Part shown: positions 20,441-29,665 of the stretch, piece after piece
How the letters are laid out: each line of letters opens with the position of its first letter
Numbering within the stretch: position 1 is the stretch's first letter
Source of the DNA: AG2 sp036493735
GTDB lineage: Bacteria; Gemmatimonadota; Gemmatimonadetes; Gemmatimonadales; Gemmatimonadaceae
Reading direction: 5' to 3'
Length of the DNA stretch: 64,000 nt
Assembly: GCA_036493735.1 (NCBI GenBank)
Contig: DASXPH010000141.1
Location: 62,001-126,000, forward strand
Notes under the pieces: generated by a model
The model's input: the letters and a program-made list of their open reading frames with translations, nothing else
The model's database searches: none
Told to the model about the DNA's origin: nothing
Position numbers and translations under genes: made by a program

Positions 20441-22102
20441 ATGACATCGCCCGGTCCATGGCCCAGGGAGGCGGCGTCGAGCCGCCCGGCAACACTGGCA
20501 ACCGAAACACGACACTTGCCCGCCATCAGCATTGTCGTAACCTCGAACAACCAGCCGGAGCATCTGCGGCGTTGTCTGGAGCGGTACGCGGGCTGCTGGG
20601 CCGAGGCGCGCGCGGAGGTCATCGTCGTGTATGCCGGAGCCAGCAGGGCGCTCGCCTCCTTCGCCGACCGGTTCCCACTTGCGACATGGATCGCCGCTGA
20701 CACGTCAACGACACGGGGCGATCTCCGGCGCATCGGCTTCGAAAGAAGTAGCAAGGACGTCGTTATTCTGCTCGACGTTCGTGAGCCGGAACGGCATGAG
20801 TGGGCCGCCGCGTTGTGCCGGAATTGGTATGCCTGGGCCGACTCCAGCGGTCGCCTTGTGAACGCACCGACGTGTGGCACGCCATCACCGCTTTCCTATC
20901 CGTATCTCTCCGTTGTCATGCCGGTGCGGAATGGCGGGCCGAGGTTCTCTCTGGCGGTCGAGGCAATGATGCTCAGCGACTTGCCCCGGCAGTCGTGGGA
21001 GCTCGTCATCGTGGACGACACGAGTACGGATGAGACGGCCGCAGCCGCCGCTCAATACGCGGACAAGGTCCTCCGGCTCCGACAGGGAAAGCGCGGCCCA
21101 GGATACGCGCGCAACCGCGGCTTCGAGCTCACCCTCGGCGAATGCGTCGCCTTCGTCAACGCCGACGTGGTGGTCGACACGGATACGTTACGAAATGGAG
21201 TAACCGTCCTAACGCGACATCCAGAGATTGCGGCGGTGTTCGGCTCGTGCTGTGCTCCACCGAGGACCGCCGGAATCCTCTCCGAATACCGCAGCCTCGC
21301 GCAGCGATTTTACCACGAAAGGAATGCTGACAGTGCGACCACGTTCTCGTCTGCCTGCGGAATCGTGCGAAGCGCAGTCTTCGAGAAAGCTGGCGGCTAT
21401 GACGAGTGGCACTTCTCTCGGCGACAGCTGGAGGATCTGGAGCTCGGACAGCGGATTCGAGGCCTGGGCGAACGCATCGTTTCCCACAGCGACATCCGGG
21501 CTACTCATCTCCGCCGGTGGACGTTGCGAGGAATGATCGCTACCGAGATCTTCGACCGCGCCGTGCCGTGGATGCGCTTGGTGAAGCGACAGTTGAAGCA
21601 CGATCGCGGTGGGCCGCAGGGAGCGCGCGCAGCGAAGAACATCAACATCGCGCTCAGCTGGCTGTTCGCCATCTGCGCTACGTTCGCGTGGCCGACACAC
21701 AGTAGGTCTCTGGGCGTAAGCGCTGTTGCATGCCTCTCTGCGATACTCCTGAGGAATGCCGCGCAGCTTGGGTATTTCGCGAATGCACGGGGCCTCGGAT
21801 TCGCCGCGGTTAGCATCCCCCTCGACATTCTTTACTACCTCATTGCCGGCGTTGGACTCGTATTCGGTTGGCTCGTTCGTCAGACACTGGGCGAGCCGAC
21901 GCCGGGCGCGGTTGCCGAAGCGTTCACCGAGGTCGGTGTCAAGCGGTGGCCGCCAGTTCCTGTGCGGCGGGTGGCATGGTGGCCGGTCGAGGCAAAAAGC
22001 GTGTCCCTCAGCCAATTACCTGAACTGGCAAAGTTGCCGCTCGCCTCGCGCGAGCCGGACAGCCATGGACCGCTTGCCGATAACTCACAGCCTCTGCAGT
22101 GA
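20441..22102 (+). CDS. Membrane GT2 glycosyltransferase with duplicated GT-A half
   Basis: 553 aa. The full GT-A domain starts near residue 155 (YLSVVMPVRNGG), with WELVIVDDTSTDET, RGPGYARNRGFEL and the metal-binding FVNADVV; the segment RRQLEDLELGQRIRG is the later E/D-rich GT2 motif. A second, degenerate N-terminal half-domain lies at residues 28-125 (ISIVVTSNNQPEHLRRC to VVILLD), apparently a partial duplication. The C-terminus has three or four hydrophobic segments (about 405-490), so it is membrane anchored. No clear ribosome site before ATG 20441. Likely extends or caps a surface polysaccharide. Confidence 0.83.
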   Translation: MTSPGPWPREAASSRPATLATETRHLPAISIVVTSNNQPEHLRRCLERYAGCWAEARAEVIVVYAGASRALASFADRFPLATWIAADTSTTRGDLRRIGFERSSKDVVILLDVREPERHEWAAALCRNWYAWADSSGRLVNAPTCGTPSPLSYPYLSVVMPVRNGGPRFSLAVEAMMLSDLPRQSWELVIVDDTSTDETAAAAAQYADKVLRLRQGKRGPGYARNRGFELTLGECVAFVNADVVVDTDTLRNGVTVLTRHPEIAAVFGSCCAPPRTAGILSEYRSLAQRFYHERNADSATTFSSACGIVRSAVFEKAGGYDEWHFSRRQLEDLELGQRIRGLGERIVSHSDIRATHLRRWTLRGMIATEIFDRAVPWMRLVKRQLKHDRGGPQGARAAKNINIALSWLFAICATFAWPTHSRSLGVSAVACLSAILLRNAAQLGYFANARGLGFAAVSIPLDILYYLIAGVGLVFGWLVRQTLGEPTPGAVAEAFTEVGVKRWPPVPVRRVAWWPVEAKSVSLSQLPELAKLPLASREPDSHGPLADNSQPLQ

Positions 22103-22222
22103 GAGCCGAGACTTTAAAGGGTGACAGCTGCTTCACGGAATGGCTACCGCCCTGTTTCATTCAACGGCGGGGCGCTTTCACTTGTCAGCTCGCCAATGTC
22201 GCCGCTGGAGAGATGAACACAG

Positions 22223-22447
22223 ATGGGGTTGTGCGCGATTGGGATTCTCAGCTTTGCCGTGCTCGCCGTCGTTGGCTGGGGACTGGCTCTTTCCTATCGA
22301 CGACGCGCGATTCGCTACCGCGCCGCCTTTGACCGAGTCTTCGGGATCGCGCGGCGCGCCTACGACTTCAGCGACGACGAGACAAGTGAGCTCCGCCAGA
22401 TGATCGGCGAACCAATCGAGCACCTTCCGAGTGGAACTGGTCGTTAG
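22223..22447 (+). CDS. Small single-pass membrane protein
   Basis: 74 aa. An N-terminal hydrophobic segment (ILSFAVLAVVGWGLALSY) is followed by a basic, then acidic soluble tail with DDETSELRQMI. Not recognised as a family. GGAGAG lies 12-17 nt before the ATG, rather far. Its TAG stop lies inside a CGTTAGG motif and overlaps by 4 nt the stop of the convergent hydro-lyase gene, as do the ends of other real gene pairs here. This supports it being genuine, though it is short. Confidence 0.5.
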   Translation: MGLCAIGILSFAVLAVVGWGLALSYRRRAIRYRAAFDRVFGIARRAYDFSDDETSELRQMIGEPIEHLPSGTGR

Positions 22448-23205
22448 GCGGCGACGGTGAGGTCGGTAACCAGCATACAACCAGGCGCATGCGTGATGGC
22501 AAATGGAACTCTCGCATTGGCGATCGCCGCCTGAGGCGTGACGCCGCACGCCCAGAACACCGGTAGTTCGGAAGTCGCGATCTCCACCGCGTCGCCGTAA
22601 TCGGGCGACGAGATGTTGCTGATCCCGATCGCCGTCGGGTCGCCGACGTGCATCGGCGCGCCGTGAGCCGATGTGAAGCGACCCGTGATCTCGATTGCCA
22701 GTTGGGCATGGGCCGCGCTCAGCGGGCGCATCGACACGACTAGTGGGCCCGCGAACGGACCCGCAGGCTCGCACGCGACATTCGTCCGGTACATCGCGAC
22801 ATTCCTTCTGGCCACGAGGTGCTTGAGCGGGATGCCCGCGGCAATCAGTGCGCGCTCGAATGTGAAGGAGCAGCCGAGCACAAAGCCCACGAGATCCTCG
22901 CGCCAGAGCGGCGAGATGTCCGTGGTCTCGTCCGTGAGCGTCCCCTGGCGCCATACCCGGTAGCGGGGCAGGTCCGTCCTCAGGTCGAGGTCCGCGCCGA
23001 GCGCCGGCACGTTGGGCACGCCAGGCTGGGTCATCCCGATCACGGGGCAGGGCTTCGGGTTGCGCTCGCAAAACGCCGCGAAGTCGACCGCTGACGCATC
23101 AGGCACGATGACGAGATTCCCCTGCACGAAACCCGGAGCGAGGCCCGCGGTCGGGCCGGTGAGCGCGCCAGCTCTCGCCGCGAGCCTCACTTCTCGACCG
23201 GTCAT
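22444..23205 (-). CDS. Putative hydro-lyase, DUF1445 family
   Basis: 253-aa DUF1445 protein, the family of B. subtilis YcsI and eukaryotic D-glutamate cyclase. Family landmarks are GFVQGNLVIVP, NPKPCPVIG, WREDLVGFVLGCSFTFE, RNVAMYRTN, HVGDP and the terminal FAITHAPGCMLVTDL. Full length. The start overlaps the MFS gene by 4 nt (ATGA), so transporter and enzyme are one unit. By family knowledge it would dehydrate or cyclise a small acid. The MFS partner probably brings the substrate in. Substrate not deducible from sequence. Confidence 0.85.
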   Translation of the reverse strand: MTGREVRLAARAGALTGPTAGLAPGFVQGNLVIVPDASAVDFAAFCERNPKPCPVIGMTQPGVPNVPALGADLDLRTDLPRYRVWRQGTLTDETTDISPLWREDLVGFVLGCSFTFERALIAAGIPLKHLVARRNVAMYRTNVACEPAGPFAGPLVVSMRPLSAAHAQLAIEITGRFTSAHGAPMHVGDPTAIGISNISSPDYGDAVEIATSELPVFWACGVTPQAAIANARVPFAITHAPGCMLVTDLTVAA

Positions 23206-24497
23206 GGCTGCAACGCTCGACCGCGTGTCTCCGGCAGCAGATAGGCAGCGAGCCCCATCAGACTATACGCGATCGTCGCGAAGATCGCGATCGCGCTCGA
23301 CAGCGGCATCGTCGCCGAGATGTAGCCGACGAGAGCGGGGAAGGTCGCGCCGATGCCACGGCCGAAGTTGTATGCGAAGCCCATCGCCGAGCCGCGCACG
23401 CGCGTCGGAAAGAGCTCGGCGAAGAAAGCACCCATCCCCGAAAAGTACCCGGATCCAAGGAATCCGAGCGGAAAGCCGAGGACCCAGAGCACGCCGTTAG
23501 GCACCGGCGCGCGAGTGTAGATGATGCTCATGACAAGGGCCCCGGCGGCGAAGAACAAGAAGAGCTTTCGGCGGCCGATCCGGTCGGCGAGCCATGCCGC
23601 GGTGAGATAGCCCGAGAAGGCGCCCGCGATCAGGAACGCCAGATAGCTCGTCGAGCCGACGACGCCGAGGTGGCGCTCGGTCTGGAGAAAGACAGGGAGC
23701 CACGTGTTCACGGCGTAGTAACCGCCCTGCGCGCCGGTTCCGAGCAGAGCGGCGAGCGCCGTCGTCTTGAGCAGGCCGGGTGAGAAAATTTCCCACACCG
23801 AGCCCATCGCCTGCCCTCGAGCGGCGATGGCGACCGGCGGCTCCTCGACAAAACGGCGCACGAAGAGGACGTACAGTGCGGGCACGAAGCCTAACGCGAA
23901 CATCCAGCGCCACGCCTGCTGGTCGGGGACGAGCGAATAGACGATCGCTTGCAGCAACACCGCGGTCCCCCAGCCAACGGCCCATCCGGCCTGGACGCAG
24001 CCGACCGCCCGTCCACGATAGTGTGGCCGGATCGTCTCGCTCATGAGCGCCGCGCCGGCGGTCCACTCTCCGCCAAAGCCGAAGCCGAGCAGGGCCCGGA
24101 AGATCGCGAGCTGCGTGAAGCTCAGCGCGACTGATGAAAGAAGACTGAATAGCGCAAACCAGAGGACGGTAATCTGGACGGCACGCACACGGCCGAAGTG
24201 GTCCGAGATGTAGCCGGCAATCCATCCACCGAACGCCGAACAGATGAGGGTGATGCTGACAGTCAGTCCTGCGGAGCCGCGATCGACGTGCCAGAGGGCG
24301 ATGACGGTGCTCAGGACGAGGGTATAGATGGTGAAGTCGAGACCGTCGAGAGCGTAGCCGAGGGCACAGGCGAGCATCGTACGCCGCTCGGTTACGGTCA
24401 TCCCGCGATAGAACGCTGCGAGGCCGGAACCGTCGGTCTCGTTCTCGACAGCCGCCGAGGCCTTGGCGGGTTGGGTGGCGAGGTCGGTCACGGGCAC
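23202..24497 (-). CDS. MFS transporter (organic acid type)
   Basis: 431-aa major facilitator with 12 hydrophobic segments. The MFS signature after TM2 is GYISDHFGRVRAVQ, and its repeat between TM8 and TM9 is AAWLADRIGRRKLF. TM4-5 holds FGFGGEWTAGAALMSE, typical of the sialate/benzoate/metabolite:proton symporter branch. GTG start. Probable proton symporter for a carboxylate used by the coupled DUF1445 hydro-lyase. Neighbourhood gives no better hint to the substrate. Confidence 0.86.
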   Translation of the reverse strand: MPVTDLATQPAKASAAVENETDGSGLAAFYRGMTVTERRTMLACALGYALDGLDFTIYTLVLSTVIALWHVDRGSAGLTVSITLICSAFGGWIAGYISDHFGRVRAVQITVLWFALFSLLSSVALSFTQLAIFRALLGFGFGGEWTAGAALMSETIRPHYRGRAVGCVQAGWAVGWGTAVLLQAIVYSLVPDQQAWRWMFALGFVPALYVLFVRRFVEEPPVAIAARGQAMGSVWEIFSPGLLKTTALAALLGTGAQGGYYAVNTWLPVFLQTERHLGVVGSTSYLAFLIAGAFSGYLTAAWLADRIGRRKLFLFFAAGALVMSIIYTRAPVPNGVLWVLGFPLGFLGSGYFSGMGAFFAELFPTRVRGSAMGFAYNFGRGIGATFPALVGYISATMPLSSAIAIFATIAYSLMGLAAYLLPETRGRALQP

Positions 24498-24664
24498 GAA
24501 CGTATAGCCTGAACGGTGTCAACACCATGACGCGAAGTGCGATTCTGGACGCCGACTGCGCGAAGAGGCGGGACCGAGTAGCGCGAACGAGGGCAAGCCA
24601 TCATTCTCTCTGCGGGGCCGTGACTGGCCCGCAACGATCACGCTGCACACCTAACGAGGGAGCG

Positions 24665-24868
24665 ATGGCGGGAAATTCTCGTGTGCCTGTACTGGCCATA
24701 CCGTTCGAGAACAACAAGGGCGCGACGGTGCTGTGCGACGACGGCTCTGTCTGGGATCTGCTGTTCAGTCAGGACGGCAACATCGCCTGGAACGACCTCC
24801 GCAACCCGCTGCCCGGATCGGCGGCCGCACAAGGGTGGACTCCAGCGAAGACAATTGCCAGCGGTTAA
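24665..24868 (+). CDS. Small hypothetical protein
   Basis: 67 aa, not recognised. Strong ribosome site GAGGGAG just before ATG 24665, which is why I reject the longer 113-aa frame starting at 24527. A CCTAACG motif sits immediately upstream of this ribosome site. The protein has alternating hydrophobics suggestive of a small beta fold (ATVLCDDGSVWDLLF) and no membrane segment or signal peptide. Its TAA stop overlaps that of the convergent epimerase gene within TTAA. Confidence 0.6.
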   Translation: MAGNSRVPVLAIPFENNKGATVLCDDGSVWDLLFSQDGNIAWNDLRNPLPGSAAAQGWTPAKTIASG

Positions 24869-25803
24869 AGCCCGCTGTGGAATCCCTGACGCCAGCTTGC
24901 ATAGCGCGGCTGCCATTGCAGCTCGCGCTTCGCCTTCGCGTTCGACACGCCGCGGATCTTCGTCATCATCGAGACCCCAACGTCGCCGGCGGCGAGGCGG
25001 CCGAGCCACGCCGGCACGTGGAGCGGGGGCGGAGCACCTAACGAGCGCGCGAGCTCGGGGAGCCAGTCCTTCACTGGCGCCGGGTCATCATCACAGACGT
25101 TGTAGATGCCGGTGTTCCCGTGCCAGAGGGCCGCGACGATCGCCGAGGCAGCGTCGTCGACGTGAAGGAATGACCAGATGCCAGCGCCGTTCCCAATGAT
25201 CGGGAGCTTGCGCGCACGCACGAGGGCCGCGACATCCCCATTCGCGGCAACGTTTGTCCCTGGGCCATACAGACTGCCAAGACGCAATGCGATACCGGTC
25301 ACGGTAGGCTCGTTGAGCACCGCGTGCTCGAGCTGCTGGATAGCGGCGAGGCTTTGCCGCTGCAGGCGAGGAGGGTGATGATCGAGACGATCAGCCTCGG
25401 TCTTGAGCACGTCACCGCTCCGTTCATAATTCCAGCCGCCGTAGCTCTGCGCGATGAAGCGGCGTACGCCCACGTGACGTCCGGCCTCGAGAAGGATCTC
25501 CGTGCCCTCGGTCCGCAACCGATTCGTCGCGGCAAACTCGCGATCGAAATGCTTGTAATTCGTGACTCCGGAGAGTCCGGTGAGCTGATGGATGATGATC
25601 TCGGGTCGCGCTTCCTTCACCGCGCGGAGAATGGCGGTGCGGTCGAGAGCATCGGCGACCACCGCCTGCGCGCCCGCCGCCCGCAGTGCGTCGGCCTTCT
25701 CGGCGGAGCGGGTGAGTCCTACGACATCGTGGCGCCGCGCAATGAGCGCGGGGACGAGCTGCCTGCCGACGGCGCCCGTAGCGCCCGCGAGAAAGACTTT
25801 CAT
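24865..25803 (-). CDS. NAD(P)-dependent epimerase/dehydratase family protein
   Basis: 312-aa extended short-chain dehydrogenase. N-terminal Rossmann loop GATGAVGRQL; the Ser/Tyr region is degenerate (AQSYGGWNYERSG); SFLHVDDAASAIVAAL is the usual SDR-e substrate segment. Starts ATG 25803. Single gene between convergent neighbours, with no obvious operon. Could be an NAD(P)-dependent oxidoreductase acting on a sugar or other small molecule; the exact reaction is not readable. Confidence 0.82.
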   Translation of the reverse strand: MKVFLAGATGAVGRQLVPALIARRHDVVGLTRSAEKADALRAAGAQAVVADALDRTAILRAVKEARPEIIIHQLTGLSGVTNYKHFDREFAATNRLRTEGTEILLEAGRHVGVRRFIAQSYGGWNYERSGDVLKTEADRLDHHPPRLQRQSLAAIQQLEHAVLNEPTVTGIALRLGSLYGPGTNVAANGDVAALVRARKLPIIGNGAGIWSFLHVDDAASAIVAALWHGNTGIYNVCDDDPAPVKDWLPELARSLGAPPPLHVPAWLGRLAAGDVGVSMMTKIRGVSNAKAKRELQWQPRYASWRQGFHSGL

Positions 25804-25989
25804 TACTACGAGTTGAGCTTCAGTACGCGGATCAGGCGTCGACGGTGAGGAGCGGCGTGTAGTGGTGCTGCCGGTCCATCACGAAGAGGCCAAGCGGAGG
25901 TGAAAGACCTATGACAATAACCTGAAGCTCCCCTCCGGCAACTCTCGCTCACCAAGGTCACGACCGCGCCGGCCGTTTATCCCGTTTGA

Positions 25990-28515
25990 TCAGGGCACCC
26001 CAGGCTGCTGCGGTCCTTGTTGCGGGTCGTCCTGCGGGCGCGGGCGGAGCTTCAGCTGTTGGCCGAAGTTGCGTGAGATGTTTATGAACACGCCTCGCAT
26101 GCCGAAACGCCGCTCGCTCAATTGAATGACGTTGCCCGTCGTCATGCGCGTGCCGAAGGACATCATGTTGAAGGGGTCGGCAATGCGCACCGTTAGGCTT
26201 CCCTGATCGCCCCACAGCTTCCGCCGCACGGCAACGTTGCTGAACACCATGGCCGTCTGCGAGCTTCCCTCGGTCGTGTAGGGCGCGCGATAGCTCGCGA
26301 ACATCTGCAGATCGAGCACCGGGGAGAACTTCCACGTCGCGTTGGCGCGCGTCGCCCAGAACATCGCCCGCGTGGAGAGGTTGTTGCCGAACGTTGCGGT
26401 GAGATTCGACGCGTCGCTCTGGTAATGAAAAACGCTGCCGCCGGTGAACAGCGTGAGCGGGCCGCGGCGAATGCTGACGTTGAGGTCGGAGCCGACCGTC
26501 ACGGCGCTCGCGACATTGTCGAAGGTACCCGTCGTCACGCCCGTGGAGTCTACCGTCTGGATATTCCGCACGGCGTGCGCGGTGTGGCGCAGATAGGGAT
26601 TGAGCTGCAGTGTTCCCCAGCCACGCGTCTCCTGGAACGCGAGCTCCAACGCGTCGGTGTACTCGGGGCGGAGATCGGGATTGCCGTGGAAGAGGTTGCG
26701 CGCGTCCTCGCGCTGGACGATCGGCGTCAACTGATACGGATTCGGCCGGCTGATGCGGCGTGAGTAGCTCAACTTCAGCTGGCGCATCGGCGTGAAGTTA
26801 TAGCTCACGATGCCGCTCGGAAAGGCGCTGGCGTAATGCGCGTCGAAGTGTTGCGAGTCGGGCGCGGCGTTAGGCATGCCGAGTCGCGTCTGTGCTTCCT
26901 CGAGCCGCAAGCCGGCTTGCGTTTGCCAGTTGCCGAGCTGCTGCGACAGTACGGCGTAGCCGGCGTTGATGGTCTCACGATAGTCGAAGACGATCGCGCG
27001 CTCCGGTGCCGGCACGAACTGCCCGCTGGCCGAATCGACATACGCGGCGCTGAAGTCGCTGCCGGTGTTGCGCCGCATGCCCTTGTAGCCGGCCTCGATC
27101 TTCGTCCCCGCGCCGAAGGGGTGCGAGTAGTCCGACTGCAGATTCCACGACGGATTGTTGCTGATGGTCACGTCGTGCTCGCGCGGCACGGCGTACGCGC
27201 CAGTGCTCGCGTCGCCCTGCTGCACGTTCCCGGCGAGGGCGGCGTCGCTCGTGGAATTCCCCTGCGAGAATCGCAGCTCCGTCGAGAACGTTGTCGCCTT
27301 CGCGTCGCCGGTGCGTCTGAACGCGACGGCGTAATCCTGAAAGACGCTGCGCCAGAGCGCATCGTTGAATTGATCGAATCGGCCGATGGTGTCGCCGACC
27401 GCGTCCAGACTGCTGTAGTAGGACGCACTGCTGCGCGTCGAGCGGCCGCCCGATACGACGGCATCAGCGGTGAGCGCGTTGTGCTGACTGAAGCGATATT
27501 CGGAGCGGAACGTCGCGTTTTGCCAGAGTGGCGCCTGTGAGCCATCGATGTACGACCGCACGAACGCTGGCGACGTGTTGCCGAGCAGCGTCTGATCGGT
27601 GAAGCCGCCAATGGGCCGAGTGTCGCGGAAGAAGCCGTACGAGATGAACGCCGTCGCCGGTCCCGATTGCCGACCGACGTTGCCGTTGACATTCGCGAGA
27701 CCCGTCGTGCCCGTGGCGGCGTTCACGCCGCCGCTCAATCCGACGTCGGCTTCCTGATTGAGGACGATGTTGATGATGCCAGCGGTGCCTTCGGGATCAT
27801 TCTTCGCCGACGGATTGGTCGAGACTTCGACGCGCGCGACGGTGCTCGCGGGGAGTTGCGAGAGAAAGTTGGCGAGCTGGTCGCCATGGAGCGGCGACGA
27901 ACGTCCATTGATCTGTACGACGACATTCGAATTACCGCGAAGGCTGACGTTGTTGGAGCCATCGACCTCCACCGCGGGCACGTTGCGCAGGACGTCGATG
28001 GCGGTGCCGCCGCTCGCCGTCGTCATGTTCTTTGTCGAGTAGCTGTTGCGATCGGGCGCGAGGATGACCTCGTCGCGATCGGCGCGCACCTCCTGCCCGG
28101 CGATCTGCGCCGCGACGCGCGACAGCGTGAGCGCCCCGAGGTCGACCACGGGCTGCTCGTTGGTGACCGCGATGCTGGTGCGCACGAGCGGGGCGTAGCC
28201 CAGGGCGCGCACGCGTACGGTGTACTTGCCTACCGGAAGTCCTTCGACTTTGAAGGAGCCGTCCGCGTTAGGCAGCGCGCCGCTGGCGAAGGCGGTGTCG
28301 GTAGAGCGTCGAACGGAGATCGAGCCGGCGCCAATGGGTGCGGCGCTTCCGGACTCGACGAGTCTGCCGCGGATCTCACCGGCGCCAGCGGCGCGGGCTG
28401 CGGACGGATTGGGCTGCTGGGCAGCGAGAGTCGGTGTCAGACATGCGGCAGAGAGAGCGACAACGACGCCCAAGACGCGGAACGAGCTCAACTTGGTATG
28501 CGTTCGAGAAATCAA
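25990..28515 (-). CDS. TonB-dependent outer membrane receptor
   Basis: 841 aa. Signal peptide at residues 1-33 (ALSAACLTPTLAAQ), then a carboxypeptidase-regulatory-like beta-sandwich (GEIRGRLVESGSAAPIGAG), a plug-like region with NVPAVEVDGSNNVSLRG and a C-terminal beta-barrel of the OMP_b-brl_3 type. A proline/glutamine-rich tail follows a NISRNFGQQLKL end. The only possible start is TTG 28515, since an in-frame TAA precedes it; there is no ribosome site. A 7-bp inverted repeat lies 24 bp upstream. Imports an unknown ligand using TonB energy. Confidence 0.85.
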   Translation of the reverse strand: MISRTHTKLSSFRVLGVVVALSAACLTPTLAAQQPNPSAARAAGAGEIRGRLVESGSAAPIGAGSISVRRSTDTAFASGALPNADGSFKVEGLPVGKYTVRVRALGYAPLVRTSIAVTNEQPVVDLGALTLSRVAAQIAGQEVRADRDEVILAPDRNSYSTKNMTTASGGTAIDVLRNVPAVEVDGSNNVSLRGNSNVVVQINGRSSPLHGDQLANFLSQLPASTVARVEVSTNPSAKNDPEGTAGIINIVLNQEADVGLSGGVNAATGTTGLANVNGNVGRQSGPATAFISYGFFRDTRPIGGFTDQTLLGNTSPAFVRSYIDGSQAPLWQNATFRSEYRFSQHNALTADAVVSGGRSTRSSASYYSSLDAVGDTIGRFDQFNDALWRSVFQDYAVAFRRTGDAKATTFSTELRFSQGNSTSDAALAGNVQQGDASTGAYAVPREHDVTISNNPSWNLQSDYSHPFGAGTKIEAGYKGMRRNTGSDFSAAYVDSASGQFVPAPERAIVFDYRETINAGYAVLSQQLGNWQTQAGLRLEEAQTRLGMPNAAPDSQHFDAHYASAFPSGIVSYNFTPMRQLKLSYSRRISRPNPYQLTPIVQREDARNLFHGNPDLRPEYTDALELAFQETRGWGTLQLNPYLRHTAHAVRNIQTVDSTGVTTGTFDNVASAVTVGSDLNVSIRRGPLTLFTGGSVFHYQSDASNLTATFGNNLSTRAMFWATRANATWKFSPVLDLQMFASYRAPYTTEGSSQTAMVFSNVAVRRKLWGDQGSLTVRIADPFNMMSFGTRMTTGNVIQLSERRFGMRGVFINISRNFGQQLKLRPRPQDDPQQGPQQPGVP

Positions 28516-28538
28516 TTAGCGATTGATCGGCGCTGGGT

Positions 28539-28564
28539 GAGTGTGTGGTGGCGTACTCACACTC
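28539..28564. promoter_or_regulatory. Inverted repeat upstream of receptor gene
   Basis: Perfect 7-bp arms GAGTGTG (28539-28545) and CACACTC (28558-28564) with a 12-nt spacer, 24 bp upstream of the TTG start at 28515. Could be a dimeric repressor operator or a leader hairpin controlling the receptor gene. Not recognised as a known site. Confidence 0.3.
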
Positions 28565-28660
28565 GCCACCGAGTTAGACGCCGAAAGCAAGCAAACCGTT
28601 GCATCGCAAAAACACGAAAGTACCCGGACCGCCCAAAGGATCCTGGAGGAGCGGTCCAGA

Positions 28661-29569
28661 TCAGGAAGGACGTGTGCTGGAGGAGGGCGCGAGCGCACCA
28701 TGCGCGATCAGGCGCGCCAGGCACTCGTGCAACAGCCGCTGGTCGTGTTTCGCGCCGATCTCCTTGGCGATCAAGAGCGCGCGCGAGTAGCAGCGATGCG
28801 CGTCCGCGTAGTTTAGTAGTTGCTCATTGATCGTGCCGATCAAACGCAGACACTCGATCTCCCGCCAGCGGTTGCCGCTCGCGGCAAAGTAGCCGAGCGC
28901 GGTGCTGGCTTGCTCCTCGGCGCCAATGCGGTCGCCGAGTGCGGCGAGCGCCTCCGCGTAATTGAGCGTCACGAGCGCAATGAGCTCGGCGTCTTCGTTC
29001 GCGCGGGCTGCCGCCAGCGCTTGCGTCAGCAGTTGCTTCGCGAGCTCCGCGTTGCCCCGTTCGAGGGTGATACGACCGTGGTTGTTCAGCGCGATGGCCG
29101 CGCCCAGCTGGTAGTCGGCGCGCTGGAACCACCCGAAGGACTCAGAGAGCGCCCGTTCCGCCGCGCCGAGCTGTCCTTGCTGCCACAGGATCGAGCCCAT
29201 GTTCTGGAGGGCGATGCCACGGAGCCGGGGGTCGCTGCTGGCCTCGAGAATGCTCCGAAAAAGCACAAGGGCGTCAGCGAATTCGCCCCGGCACATCAGG
29301 ACATTCCCCTCCGCGATCGTGGCCTCGATCAGGAGCGCCGCAAGACCGGCGGAGCGGGCCGCCTCCTGGGCGCGCCGCGCCGTCTCGAGTGCCTCCGGCC
29401 ACTCGGAGCGGCACCGGTAAACACGCGATTGGTGTGTGAGTGCTTGCGCAACAATCGCCGGATCATCAGAGCTCTCCGCGGCGCACGCGTAGCACTCGAG
29501 TGCTCGGTCGAGCACGCCGTGGCCTTCGTAGCGTCGGCCTTCTTCGAGCTGTTCGATGCTATCCGGCAC
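28661..29569 (-). CDS. TPR-repeat protein
   Basis: 302 aa, nearly all tetratricopeptide repeats of about 40 residues with the W-L-G-Y-A-F-A-P pattern loosely kept. Examples are ALECYACAAE, ALVLFRSILEASSD and GTINEQLLNYADAHRCY. No catalytic domain, signal peptide or membrane segment. GTG 29569 has GGGAGAGG upstream, so I prefer it to the TTG at 29635. Probably a cytosolic protein-protein interaction scaffold, like the TPR halves of MalT-type regulators, here free-standing. Confidence 0.75.
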   Translation of the reverse strand: MPDSIEQLEEGRRYEGHGVLDRALECYACAAESSDDPAIVAQALTHQSRVYRCRSEWPEALETARRAQEAARSAGLAALLIEATIAEGNVLMCRGEFADALVLFRSILEASSDPRLRGIALQNMGSILWQQGQLGAAERALSESFGWFQRADYQLGAAIALNNHGRITLERGNAELAKQLLTQALAAARANEDAELIALVTLNYAEALAALGDRIGAEEQASTALGYFAASGNRWREIECLRLIGTINEQLLNYADAHRCYSRALLIAKEIGAKHDQRLLHECLARLIAHGALAPSSSTRPS

Positions 29570-29665
29570 GGTGGTTGCCTCTCCCGGGGGGCTCAGAGTG
29601 AGGGCGCAGCACTCTGATGCGAGAATGGGACGCAAATCTCGGGCGAGGTAGCGGAGGCGAGGATC

